Source: QIJE01 sp048541835 (GTDB lineage: Bacteria > SZUA-79 > Acidulodesulfobacterales > Acidulodesulfobacteraceae). Taken from it: a stretch of 64,000 nucleotides of DNA. A model generated the notes under the pieces. It was not told where the DNA came from. It did not search any database and saw only the letters and a program-made list of their open reading frames with translations. Location of the stretch: contig NZ_JBLEOY010000002.1 of NCBI RefSeq assembly GCF_048541835.1, positions 372,001 to 436,000 of the forward strand, written 5' to 3'. The position numbers were made by a program, and so were the translations under genes. This document shows positions 16,940 through 25,001 of this stretch, piece after piece. Position 1 is the first letter of the stretch, and the number at the start of each line of letters is the position of its first letter.

Positions 16940-17179
16940 ATGACCGACGAAACAAAAAAAAGGTTGGAAGATAAAATTATCGGAACTGTTAAAGAATATA
17001 CCGGTAAGAAGAGATTTAAGCCTATAGATATAGTAAAGGAGATGGAAAAAGAATTTTCCGGAGATGGCCTATCTAAAGCTGAGATTAAGGGAACCTTAAA
17101 GGAAATAATGGACGAAGGCAAGTTGGTCTATGGGTATGCCGGAGGGAGCTATCTGGCTATCCCTGAAGAAAGTAATTAA
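16940..17179 (+). CDS. dsrD: DsrD, activator of sulfite reductase
   Basis: A 79-residue winged-helix-like protein (TVKEYTGKKRFKPIDIVKEM ... DEGKLVYGYAGGSYLAI). In sulfate reducers DsrD binds DsrAB and stimulates sulfite reduction. It is generally absent from sulfur oxidisers, so it is the best single marker here for a reductive pathway. It sits 34 bases after dsrB with an AAGAGG ribosome site. Length matches the family. Confidence 0.95.
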   Translation: MTDETKKRLEDKIIGTVKEYTGKKRFKPIDIVKEMEKEFSGDGLSKAEIKGTLKEIMDEGKLVYGYAGGSYLAIPEESN

Positions 17180-17233
17180 TCGTAACTTCAACATGTCTCA
17201 ATAATATTTTGGAATTATTATGAGGATAATTTT

Positions 17234-18946
17234 ATGCTTGAATTAAAAAAAATTAAAAAACCGACGAAGGTATCGTTGAGTTCGGGAGTAGGGATGGAGC
17301 AGTCGCCTTTTAGACCTAAATATGTCGAAAAAAGGCCTCCCTGCATGGATACTTGTCCTAATGGTACGAGAGTTAGGGATTATATACAGTATATAGCGCA
17401 GAGCGAATCATACGAGAGGTCGCTGGATGAATCGTTGACGGAGGCTTTTTATCTGCTTACCGAATCTAATCCTCTGCCTTCTACGACCGGAAGGGTATGT
17501 CCCCATCCGTGCGAGGATGAATGTAATCGTAAATACAAGGACAAGTCTGTTGCGATAAACGCGATAGAAATGTTTGTAGGAGATTACGGAATAAAAAACA
17601 ATTTAAGTTTTAAGAAACTTTCGGACACCCAAAGGAAGGAAAAAGTTGCCATAATAGGCGCCGGTCCTGCCGGTCTTTCCTGTGCCTATCATCTATCTAT
17701 AAGGGGTTACGGAGTTACCATATATGAAAAATTTAAAGAACCGGGTGGATACTTAAGATATGGGATACCTTCCTTTAGGCTTCCGCTTGATGTAATAGAT
17801 GCAGAAGTAAAGCGTATTAAGGATTTAGGAGTAGAAATAAAAACCGGTATCAATATCGGTTCTGATATCTCTATAGACAAACTCAAATCAGACTATGATG
17901 CCGTTTTTGTTGCCATCGGTACGCATGAGCCCATCAAGATGAGAATGGATGGAGCCGATGCGCCTAATGTTTATACGGGCATTGAGTTTCTTCAAAAAGC
18001 CGCTTCCGGAGAAATTAAAGATGCCGGCAAAGAGGTAGTCGTTATAGGGAGCGACAGCGCAATGGACGCCGGTATGGTTGCAAAAAGGCTTGGCGCAAAC
18101 GTAACGTTTATTTATAATAAGGGAACACTGAACGATATTTCCGAGATAGAAGAAAAAGGCTCTACGGAGGTCAAGGAAGGTCATGCCGAAGGGATTAATT
18201 TTGAATTCTTATTCGCTTTGGATAAAATTATCACGGAAAACGGAAAAGCGACAACGGTACAGTTAAAAAAGATGAAGCTTTCCGAAAAAGACGCTTCAGG
18301 AAGGGTTCATCCTATTATAATAGAGGGTGGCGTGAATCTTAACCTCAAGCTCGACACGTTGATATATTCTTTTGGGCAAAAGCCTGATTACAAAGGATTA
18401 GAGGGTTTTACGAAAAACGAAAACAACGAATTTCTCAATGTGGATGATAAGTATCTGATTGCAAACGAAGATAAGGTTTTTGCAGGAGGAGATATATTAA
18501 AATTCGGATTAGTGACGGATGCTATCGGCATGGGCAGGTATGCCGCTTACTCTATACATGAAAAGTTGAGTGGGGAACCAATAAAGAAAGACGAGAGAAC
18601 GGTTGTTAAATACGGAGATGCGGTAAACTATGAAGGCAAAAATATGTATTTGGCATATTTTCAAGAAGCGGAAAGACATGAAAGGACGGCAAGAGACGCT
18701 TCTGTCAGGATTAACGACTTTGATGGTATACTGAACGATTTAAGCATGGATGATTTAATTGCTGAGGCTAAAAGATGTATCAGCTGCGGCATGTGCTTCG
18801 ATTGCGGTAGCTGTTTTGAATATTGCTCTCAGAGTGCCATCAAAAAATTACCTAAAGGACAGCATTTTGAATTTCATCTTGAAACATGTAATGGCTGTAA
18901 AAAATGTGCTGAAAGTTGTCCTTGCGGCTATATAGACATGATTTAA
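17234..18946 (+). CDS. dsrL: DsrL-like Fe-S flavoprotein oxidoreductase
   Basis: 570 residues related to the glutamate synthase small subunit. It has an N-terminal cysteine domain (C37, C41, C89, C93, C97), an FAD Rossmann fold with IIGAGPAGLSCAY (residues 140-152), a second nucleotide fold at about 268-290, and a C-terminal cysteine-rich extension with CISCGMCFDCGSCFEYC and CNGCKKCAESCPCGY for two [4Fe-4S] clusters. DsrL passes electrons between NAD(P)H and DsrAB. The C-terminal extension and the locus support DsrL rather than GltD. The second fold reads VVVIGSDSAMD instead of the usual GGGNTAMD, so NAD(P)H binding may be altered. Confidence 0.87.
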   Translation: MLELKKIKKPTKVSLSSGVGMEQSPFRPKYVEKRPPCMDTCPNGTRVRDYIQYIAQSESYERSLDESLTEAFYLLTESNPLPSTTGRVCPHPCEDECNRKYKDKSVAINAIEMFVGDYGIKNNLSFKKLSDTQRKEKVAIIGAGPAGLSCAYHLSIRGYGVTIYEKFKEPGGYLRYGIPSFRLPLDVIDAEVKRIKDLGVEIKTGINIGSDISIDKLKSDYDAVFVAIGTHEPIKMRMDGADAPNVYTGIEFLQKAASGEIKDAGKEVVVIGSDSAMDAGMVAKRLGANVTFIYNKGTLNDISEIEEKGSTEVKEGHAEGINFEFLFALDKIITENGKATTVQLKKMKLSEKDASGRVHPIIIEGGVNLNLKLDTLIYSFGQKPDYKGLEGFTKNENNEFLNVDDKYLIANEDKVFAGGDILKFGLVTDAIGMGRYAAYSIHEKLSGEPIKKDERTVVKYGDAVNYEGKNMYLAYFQEAERHERTARDASVRINDFDGILNDLSMDDLIAEAKRCISCGMCFDCGSCFEYCSQSAIKKLPKGQHFEFHLETCNGCKKCAESCPCGYIDMI

Positions 18947-18995
18947 TTTAATGTTGATTAATATTAAAAAATAAAATTAAAGGAGGATTCACTTT

Positions 18996-19337
18996 ATGGC
19001 AAGTTTTGAATATAATGGGAAGACGATTGAAACAGACGACGAGGGGTATCTTCAAAATTTAGTTGACTGGGACAAGGGTCTTGCTGAAGTTCTCGCAGAG
19101 CAGGAAAGTGTGGAACTTACTGACAAGCACTGGAAACTTATCGAATGGATAAGGGATTATTTTCAAAAGTATCAAGTAGCTCCGGCTATTAAGTCTCTTG
19201 CAAGAGAGGTTATGAAGCTTGAAAATTTACCGGATAAAAAGGAAGCAAATAGATTTGTTTATGAATTATTTCCTGAGGGTCCGGCTAAACAGCTTGCTAA
19301 AATAGCAGGGCTTCCTAAGCCTACAGGCTGCGTTTAA
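18996..19337 (+). CDS. dsrC: DsrC/TusE family protein with only one C-terminal cysteine
   Basis: 113 residues with the classic DsrC ending GLPKPTGCV. True DsrC uses two cysteines, CysA (penultimate) and CysB 11 residues earlier, to carry sulfur as a trisulfide between DsrAB and DsrMK. Here C112 is CysA, but the CysB position is A101 (GPAKQLAKIAG, codon GCT). There is no other cysteine in the arm, so the protein resembles TusE, which has a single cysteine. The body (EGYLQNLVDW ... LFPEGPAKQ) is otherwise full-length, with strong ribosome site AAAGGAGG. A two-cysteine DsrC would have to be elsewhere in the genome. Sequence of the codon is unambiguous in this window. Confidence 0.9.
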   Translation: MASFEYNGKTIETDDEGYLQNLVDWDKGLAEVLAEQESVELTDKHWKLIEWIRDYFQKYQVAPAIKSLAREVMKLENLPDKKEANRFVYELFPEGPAKQLAKIAGLPKPTGCV

Positions 19338-19396
19338 TTGATTCAAATTATAATTTTATTTATAAATTCATGAGTTTGCTCAAAGTTCAAGGTATA

Positions 19397-19428
19397 AGGG
19401 AAGGTCGGATAATTATCCGACCTTCCCT
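19397..19428. repeat. Perfect 32-bp palindrome between dsrC and dsrM
   Basis: AGGGAAGGTCGGATAA at 19397-19412 is followed directly by its exact reverse complement at 19413-19428. In RNA it would form a very stable hairpin (about 14 pairs with a 4-base loop). There is no T-run right after it, so it is more likely an mRNA-processing or 3'-end-stabilising element, or a leaky terminator, than a full stop. Confidence 0.75.
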
Positions 19429-19490
19429 ATGGAAAATAGGATTTTTATTAAAATAATATAATTTATCATTATTTATTTAGGGAGGGGAAT

Positions 19491-20252
19491 ATGGTGCCTC
19501 TTAATTTAACCACGGCAATATTTTTATTATTAACGTATACGGCTGGTTTAATTTTTGTAATAGGAGTAGTATTAAGAATATATCAATATGCAACGACTCC
19601 TCAGCCTATTAAGATTCCTCTTACGCCGGCTCCGTTAACTTCCGGTGGGGCTTTTATCCGAATTTTAGGAGAGGTCTTTTTTTTTAGAAGTCTTTTTAGA
19701 TCTAATAAATGGACATGGATTTTCGGATATTCTTTTCATGTTGCGTTTTTCGTTTTGATATTTATGCATTTTTTAAGGCATTTTGTATACGTAAGTCCGT
19801 TACCCTGGTGGTACGGCATATTCGTAGGTATAGGAATAGTCTGCGGTATCGTTATGGTTTTGGCCCTTTTTCTTCTCTTCTTAAGAAGAATAATCATAGA
19901 GCGCGTTAAGTTTATTTCGTTGTTTGCAGATTATATCATACTGATTCTTTTAATGCTTATAGCGTTAGCAGGTTTGTTTTTGAATTACGTTATATCCCCG
20001 ACCGCCTTGACTGTAATAGACAAGCATCTTGGTCCTTACGTAAACGGGATCTTAACCTTGCAATTTGCAAATATTCCGTCAAGCCCTCTTTTTTTAATTC
20101 ATTATTCGCTTGTGTTGCTGCTTATAGCTTATATTCCATTCAGCAAAATAATGCATTTTGTGGGGATATTCTTTTCACCTACAAGAATCATGTCCGATAA
20201 TCCCGTGGAGAAGAGATATTATAAGCCGCGCGCAAAAGATTTGTCGATTTAA
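19491..20252 (+). CDS. dsrM: DsrM-like membrane cytochrome b (NarI/HdrE family)
   Basis: 253 residues with about five transmembrane helices (residues about 8-28, 70-95, 105-130, 145-170, 200-222). Histidines fitting heme b ligation lie in SFHVAFFVLIFMHFLRHFV and in the last helix region (LIHYSLVLLL). DsrM exchanges electrons between menaquinol and DsrK. The protein is shorter than some DsrM homologues (about 330). It is followed 89 bases later by dsrK, as in all dsrMK pairs. The ribosome site GGGAGGGG supports the ATG at 19491. Confidence 0.87.
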   Translation: MVPLNLTTAIFLLLTYTAGLIFVIGVVLRIYQYATTPQPIKIPLTPAPLTSGGAFIRILGEVFFFRSLFRSNKWTWIFGYSFHVAFFVLIFMHFLRHFVYVSPLPWWYGIFVGIGIVCGIVMVLALFLLFLRRIIIERVKFISLFADYIILILLMLIALAGLFLNYVISPTALTVIDKHLGPYVNGILTLQFANIPSSPLFLIHYSLVLLLIAYIPFSKIMHFVGIFFSPTRIMSDNPVEKRYYKPRAKDLSI

Positions 20253-20341
20253 AAGAGGAAAAAGCACATCTTGTTTGCGATATAGGCGATTTGTGATTTT
20301 AATTGTATTAATTTAACGGTTAAAAACGGAGGGATATATAT

Positions 20342-21829
20342 ATGGCTAAGCCAAAAGAGAAATATAAGGTTCCTGTTTTAGATGGAAAAATTCCTATACC
20401 TAAAATCGTTCCGGGGGCTTTTGCATATGAGCATATGATCGGAGCTCAAGAAGAAGATATGCAGGCATTGGGTTTTCCGGCTAAATTGCAAGACGGTTGG
20501 AAGGAAAAGGCTATCGGCGTGTTTAAAGAGATACTCGACCATAATAAAGCGGTCAGAGATTATATGGATATTTGTGTCAGATGCGGTGCTTGTACAGATA
20601 AATGTCAGTTCTTTTTAGGGACTTCGGATCCTAACAATATGCCTGTTCAGAGGCAAGAGCTTATGAGGAAGGTATACAGATATTACTTTACCCCCTCTGG
20701 ATTTTTTAAGACGCTTTCTAATTCTCAAGAGTTGACCGAAGAAGTTTTGAAAGATTGGTACACATATTATTATCAGTGTTCGGAGTGTAGAAGATGTTCC
20801 CTTTTTTGTCCTTATGGTATTGATACCGCGGAAATCACTATGGCGGCAAGGCATATAATGGATTCAATAGGATTGGGACATAAATACGCAACCGAGGTTA
20901 TTCATAAAGTATATAAAACAGGTAACAATATAGGGATACCGCCTCTTGCCTTAAGACGTACGCTTGATGACTTGGAAGAGGAAATGAATGAAGAATCGGG
21001 TAAAGACGTTAAAATTCCTATGGATGTGGAGGGTGCCGATGTTTTATTGGTACCGCCTTCCGCGGATTTTTTTGCAATGCCTCATATGGAATCGCTCAAG
21101 GGGTATGCAAAGGTGTTTCATAAGGCGGGTATAAGCTATACTGTTTCTTCATATGCCTCGGAAGCCGGTAATTTCGGTATGTTTTTGGGGAGCTATAAAA
21201 ATGCCAAAGAAATTAATAAGCGAATCTGGGATGATGCCAGGAGATTAAAGGTTAAGAGAGTTATTATGGGTGAATGCGGACATGCATGGAGAGCCGCTTA
21301 TAATTATTCTAATACAATGAACGGTCCATTTGATTTCTTGGATAGCAAATATAGACAGCCTACGCATATCTGTGATTTTACCTTGGGACTCGTAAAAGAC
21401 GGGGTTATAAAGCTTGATCCTTCGGCTAACGACGACAAGGTGGTTACATTTCATGATTCGTGTATGATAGCGCGGTCATCGAGAATAGGTGATTTTGCCG
21501 GCGGTCAGTTTGTTATACCTAGGGAACTTATTAAAGCGGCAGCTAACAAATTTGTTGAGTTAAGGGTAGGCACGACTAAAGAAAAGACTTTTTGTTGCGG
21601 GGGCGGAGGCAGCCTGCTGGCAGAAGAGGTTATGAACGTTCGTATAGCCGGGGCTATGCCGAGAATGCAGACGATAAAGGAAGCGGTTGATAATCACGGC
21701 GTTAACTTTTGCGCTTGTATCTGTGCAATTTGCAAGACTCAATTTACGAAAATGTTTCCTATTTACGGGTTTGATGCCGAAATGGTTGGAGGAATCCATC
21801 AGTTAGTCAGTAATGCAATATTAATGTAA
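20342..21829 (+). CDS. dsrK: DsrK, HdrD-like Fe-S subunit of the DsrMK complex
   Basis: 495 residues. Two [4Fe-4S] ferredoxin motifs come first: C78, C81, C84, C88 (CVRCGACTDKC) and CSECRRCSLFCPYG. The C-terminal half has the CCG-type catalytic cluster of heterodisulfide reductases: HDSCMIARSS, then FCCGGGGS (C418, C419), then CACICAICKTQF. DsrK is thought to reduce the DsrC trisulfide/disulfide. The full cysteine set implies catalysis, yet the adjacent DsrC lacks CysB. No dsrJ, dsrO or dsrP follows, so this is a two-subunit DsrMK. Confidence 0.93.
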   Translation: MAKPKEKYKVPVLDGKIPIPKIVPGAFAYEHMIGAQEEDMQALGFPAKLQDGWKEKAIGVFKEILDHNKAVRDYMDICVRCGACTDKCQFFLGTSDPNNMPVQRQELMRKVYRYYFTPSGFFKTLSNSQELTEEVLKDWYTYYYQCSECRRCSLFCPYGIDTAEITMAARHIMDSIGLGHKYATEVIHKVYKTGNNIGIPPLALRRTLDDLEEEMNEESGKDVKIPMDVEGADVLLVPPSADFFAMPHMESLKGYAKVFHKAGISYTVSSYASEAGNFGMFLGSYKNAKEINKRIWDDARRLKVKRVIMGECGHAWRAAYNYSNTMNGPFDFLDSKYRQPTHICDFTLGLVKDGVIKLDPSANDDKVVTFHDSCMIARSSRIGDFAGGQFVIPRELIKAAANKFVELRVGTTKEKTFCCGGGGSLLAEEVMNVRIAGAMPRMQTIKEAVDNHGVNFCACICAICKTQFTKMFPIYGFDAEMVGGIHQLVSNAILM

Positions 21830-21886
21830 AGAAATAAAGTAGGCTTTGAATACAAACTTATAATTTAAACAGTTAAGGAGGGTTTA

Positions 21887-22237
21887 ATGAAATTCGGTAT
21901 TCTTGTCAAAGACGGTCCGTACATGCATCAGGCTATGGATACTGCATACAACTTTATAGTTGCGGCAATGGAGGCGGGGCATGAGATAACCGGCGTGTTT
22001 TTTTATAACGACGGGGTTTATAATAGATGTAGCGCTATGGAACCCCCGCGGGATGAAAGAAATATTATGAAAATACTTTCAGAGCTTGAGCTTAAGGGAG
22101 TAAAGATGATAGTATGCGTCGCCGCAGGAAAGAGAAGGGGAGTTGTTGATACAACGGTTTGCGACGCTAATGAGATATCGGGTCTCGGTCAGCTTTTAGA
22201 GCTTTGCATAGTGTCCGACAGGATGATAACATTTTAA
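21887..22237 (+). CDS. dsrE: DsrE, sulfurtransferase subunit
   Basis: A 116-residue member of the DsrE/TusD family. C77 in the stretch MIVCVAAGKRRGVV matches the persulfide-carrying cysteine of Allochromatium DsrE (Cys78) by alignment from memory. The C-terminal ISGLGQLLELCIVSDRMITF is characteristic. DsrEFH is usually found in sulfur oxidisers, where it hands sulfur to DsrC. Here it lies inside a sulfate-reduction cluster. Ribosome site AAGGAGGG is strong. Confidence 0.92.
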   Translation: MKFGILVKDGPYMHQAMDTAYNFIVAAMEAGHEITGVFFYNDGVYNRCSAMEPPRDERNIMKILSELELKGVKMIVCVAAGKRRGVVDTTVCDANEISGLGQLLELCIVSDRMITF

Positions 22238-22304
22238 TATTATTTTTGGCAGGAATATAATATATATAATTTTGTAAATTATCTTTTATATAGGAGCCGG
22301 TAGA

Positions 22305-22679
22305 ATGTCTGAACAGGAAAAAACTAAGGTAATGTTTGTTTGCAGGACAGCTCCGTACGGAGTTGCTTTTGAGCAGGAAGCAATTGAAGCAATGGTTATG
22401 TTTGGCGCATATGAGCAGGATGTGAGCGTAGCTTTTTTGGACGACGGAGTTTTCTCTTTAAAGAAGGGGCAGGATCCTTCATTACTCGGAAAGAAGAATT
22501 TTTCAAAGACATATGAGATTTTAAAGGATGATTTTGATATTTCCAATATCTATGTAGAAAAGGAATCATTAGAAGAAAGAGGCTTAAGCGAAGGAGACCT
22601 TGTTGCAGAGGTTGAAATTTTGGATAGAAATGCATTGAGACAAAGAATGAACGAGATGAAAGCACTTTTATCATTTTAA
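22305..22679 (+). CDS. dsrF: DsrF, sulfurtransferase subunit
   Basis: A 124-residue DsrF/TusC family protein: VMFVCRTAPYGVAFEQEAIEAMVMFGAYEQDVSVAFLDDGVF is the diagnostic N-terminal half (read in pieces, residues 9-51). It forms the hexamer with DsrE and DsrH. DsrF is considered structural rather than catalytic. It is 67 bases after dsrE and 48 before dsrH, so the three are one unit. Confidence 0.9.
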   Translation: MSEQEKTKVMFVCRTAPYGVAFEQEAIEAMVMFGAYEQDVSVAFLDDGVFSLKKGQDPSLLGKKNFSKTYEILKDDFDISNIYVEKESLEERGLSEGDLVAEVEILDRNALRQRMNEMKALLSF

Positions 22680-22727
22680 TTTTAACGAGAACGGTAAAAA
22701 CCTATACGATATCGGGAGGAAATAAAT

Positions 22728-23027
22728 ATGCTTCACATTATTAAAAAGTCACCTTATGAAACCAATGCTTTGAATGATTCTATTAATTATTTAATGAAAA
22801 ATGATATAGTCTTATTAATTGAAGACGCCGTATATACGGTAAAAAAAGGAGGCAAATTTGAAAATACTGTAAAAGGTATTTTGCAAAATAATAAAGTTTA
22901 TTGTCTTGAAGCGGATATAAAAGCGAGGGGGATTTCGGAAGGCGAAATCGTAGAAAACGTCAAATTAATAGACTACAAAGGATTTGTAGAAAAGGTCTGC
23001 GAACAAAATCCGTTAACATGGCCGTAA
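22728..23027 (+). CDS. dsrH: DsrH-like subunit lacking the usual catalytic cysteine
   Basis: 99 residues of the DsrH/TusB family (MLHIIKKSPYETNALND start, VLLIEDAVY, DIKARGIS). In Allochromatium DsrH a cysteine stands at residue 20 in the helix after the SPF(E) motif. Here the aligned residue is S18. The two cysteines it does have (C59, VYCLE; and C92, KVCEQ) are elsewhere. It may therefore be a purely structural subunit. Ribosome site GGGAGG precedes the ATG. The gene ends the dsrEFH triplet. The protein is complete, with no sign of truncation. Confidence 0.85.
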   Translation: MLHIIKKSPYETNALNDSINYLMKNDIVLLIEDAVYTVKKGGKFENTVKGILQNNKVYCLEADIKARGISEGEIVENVKLIDYKGFVEKVCEQNPLTWP

Positions 23028-23086
23028 AGATATTCGTACGGTCACCCATTTGCGCTATTTTTATTGGTGCATCTTTAAATTAGTGA

Positions 23087-23115
23087 TTGACATTTCTTTA
23101 AAATAATAATAAATA
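23087..23115 (+). promoter_or_regulatory. Possible promoter upstream of sat
   Basis: A consensus -35 TTGACA at 23087-23092 lies in the 192-base gap before sat. A matching -10 is poor (TAAATA at 23110-23115 with 17-base spacing, or TATATT further down). It may mark an internal start for sat-apr-qmo. Confidence 0.3.
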
Positions 23116-23219
23116 TATTACAATTGTTTTTTAAAGAGATGATCGATCTATACCTGATTAGCAAGTTAATAAGACAAATGAAATTAAAATAAATACAAAA
23201 TTATCGGAGGAATAAATAT

Positions 23220-24443
23220 ATGGCATTAGTCAATCCTCACGGCAAGGAAAAGAAATTAAAGCCCTTATTACTTTCGGGCTCCGAGCTTGAAGAGGCAAAG
23301 AGTTATGCAAAAACGTTAAAGAAGTTGTCTATGACGTCAAGAGAAACATCTGATCTCATTATGATGGGAATAGGGGCGTTCACTCCGTTAGAAGGATTTA
23401 TGGGCAAGAACGACTGGAGAGGTGTTTGTGATAATTTTACCATGGAAGACGGAACGTTTTGGCCTATACCCATAACCCTTTCCATAGACAAGGAAATGGC
23501 AGCCGATGTTAAAATAGGTGAAGATATAACATTACTTGACTTGGAAACCTCTGAAATTATGGGAATAATTACGGTAAGTGAGAAATATTCTATCGACAAG
23601 GCATATGAGTGCGAGAAGATATTCAAAACGACCGATACGGAGCATCCCGGAGTTCAAAAAGTCATGGCCCAGGGAGATATTAACATAGCCGGAAAAGTCA
23701 AGGTATTAAGCGAAAGCTACTATCCTACTAAATTTAAAGATATATATATGCGTCCCTTAGAAGTGAGAAAAATATTTGAGGAAAAGGGATGGAGTACGGT
23801 GGCTGCTTTTCAAACCAGAAATCCAATGCATCGTTCTCACGAATACCTTGCAAAGGTGGCTATAGAGACTACAGACGGTGTTTTAATCCATCAGCTTATC
23901 GGCAAATTGAAGCCGGGCGATATACCTGCAAACGTGAGGGCAGTTGCTATTAATACCCTTATAGACAAATATTTTGTAAAAAATACTATCGTGCAGGCAG
24001 GCTACCCTATGGAAATGAGATATGCCGGACCGAGAGAGGCGTTGCTTCATGCGGTTTTCAGGCAAAATTACGGTTGTTCCCACTTGATTGTCGGCAGGGA
24101 TCACGCAGGGGTCGGGGATTATTACGGACCGTTTGATGCTCATAAAATATTTGACGAAATTCCGAAAAATGCTCTTGAATTAAAACCGTTTAAAATGGAT
24201 TGGACGTTTTATTGCCGTAAGTGCGACGGTATGGCGTCGACAAGGACGTGTCCTCATCCGAAAGAAGACAGGCTTGTATTAAGCGGAACTATGCTTAGAA
24301 AGCTCTTATCGGAAGGACAGGAAATTCCGGATCATTTTTCGAGGATAGAAGTATTGGCGATATTAAAAGATTATTATGCTTCTCTTTCTAAAAACGACAA
24401 GGTTGACGTCAAATTGAATAAGGCATCAAGGGGAGAAATATAA
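23220..24443 (+). CDS. sat: Sulfate adenylyltransferase (ATP sulfurylase)
   Basis: Activates sulfate with ATP to APS and pyrophosphate, the first step of sulfate respiration; can also run in reverse. The 407 residues carry QTRNPMHRSHEYL (ATP-binding HXGH-like loop), GRDHAGVGDYYG, and the C-terminal zinc-ribbon-like CRKCDGMASTRTCPH typical of dissimilatory bacterial and archaeal Sat. It stands alone between dsrH and aprB and has a strong GGAGG ribosome site. The pyrophosphate released would be the substrate of HppA encoded about 9 kb downstream. Confidence 0.97.
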   Translation: MALVNPHGKEKKLKPLLLSGSELEEAKSYAKTLKKLSMTSRETSDLIMMGIGAFTPLEGFMGKNDWRGVCDNFTMEDGTFWPIPITLSIDKEMAADVKIGEDITLLDLETSEIMGIITVSEKYSIDKAYECEKIFKTTDTEHPGVQKVMAQGDINIAGKVKVLSESYYPTKFKDIYMRPLEVRKIFEEKGWSTVAAFQTRNPMHRSHEYLAKVAIETTDGVLIHQLIGKLKPGDIPANVRAVAINTLIDKYFVKNTIVQAGYPMEMRYAGPREALLHAVFRQNYGCSHLIVGRDHAGVGDYYGPFDAHKIFDEIPKNALELKPFKMDWTFYCRKCDGMASTRTCPHPKEDRLVLSGTMLRKLLSEGQEIPDHFSRIEVLAILKDYYASLSKNDKVDVKLNKASRGEI

Positions 24444-24498
24444 TATAGAGCGTTATTTTGTTTAATAATAATAATAATATAATTAAGGAGGTATGAAA

Positions 24499-24939
24499 AT
24501 GCCAAGTTTTGTAATTGCAGAAAAATGCGACGGTTGCAAGGGGAGAGATAAGACTGCATGTCAATATATCTGCCCTAACGACCTTATGGTCCTCAATAAG
24601 GACATAATGAAGGCTTACAACCAGGAAGCCGATCAGTGCTGGGAGTGTTATAACTGTGTAAAAATATGTCCCCAGTCTGCCGTAGAGATTAGGGCATATC
24701 AGGATTTTGCTCCTATGGGTGCTTCTGTTATTCCAATGCGTGGCTCTGATTCGATAATGTGGACTATAAAGTATCGGAATGGCAAGATTAAGAGATTTAA
24801 GTTTCCGATCAGAACGACACCGGAAGGTGGTATAGATCCGTATCAGGGAATACCGGAAGTAATTAACGAGGATTTAAAGAGTGAAATTCTATGCGATGAA
24901 ATCGGTCAAACGCTTATCGTTCCAAAAAAAATAGTATAA
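24499..24939 (+). CDS. aprB: Adenylylsulfate reductase beta subunit
   Basis: A 146-residue ferredoxin-like electron-transfer subunit. Start chosen at ATG 24499 rather than 24493, because the AAGGAGG site ends only 2 bases before 24493. Two [4Fe-4S] sets are visible: CDGCKGRDKTACQYICP and CWECYNCVKICPQ. It passes electrons from Qmo to AprA. aprA begins 62 bases downstream. Confidence 0.96.
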   Translation: MPSFVIAEKCDGCKGRDKTACQYICPNDLMVLNKDIMKAYNQEADQCWECYNCVKICPQSAVEIRAYQDFAPMGASVIPMRGSDSIMWTIKYRNGKIKRFKFPIRTTPEGGIDPYQGIPEVINEDLKSEILCDEIGQTLIVPKKIV

Positions 24940-25001
24940 AAAGATTAGGATTGATCGAATTGTTTTAAAATTAAATTTATAAAATAAGGGGATGATTTGT
25001 T

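Noticed and set aside
19397..19440. Palindrome after dsrC as a classical intrinsic terminator
   Set aside because: There is no T-run directly after the stem. Described as a palindromic element instead.
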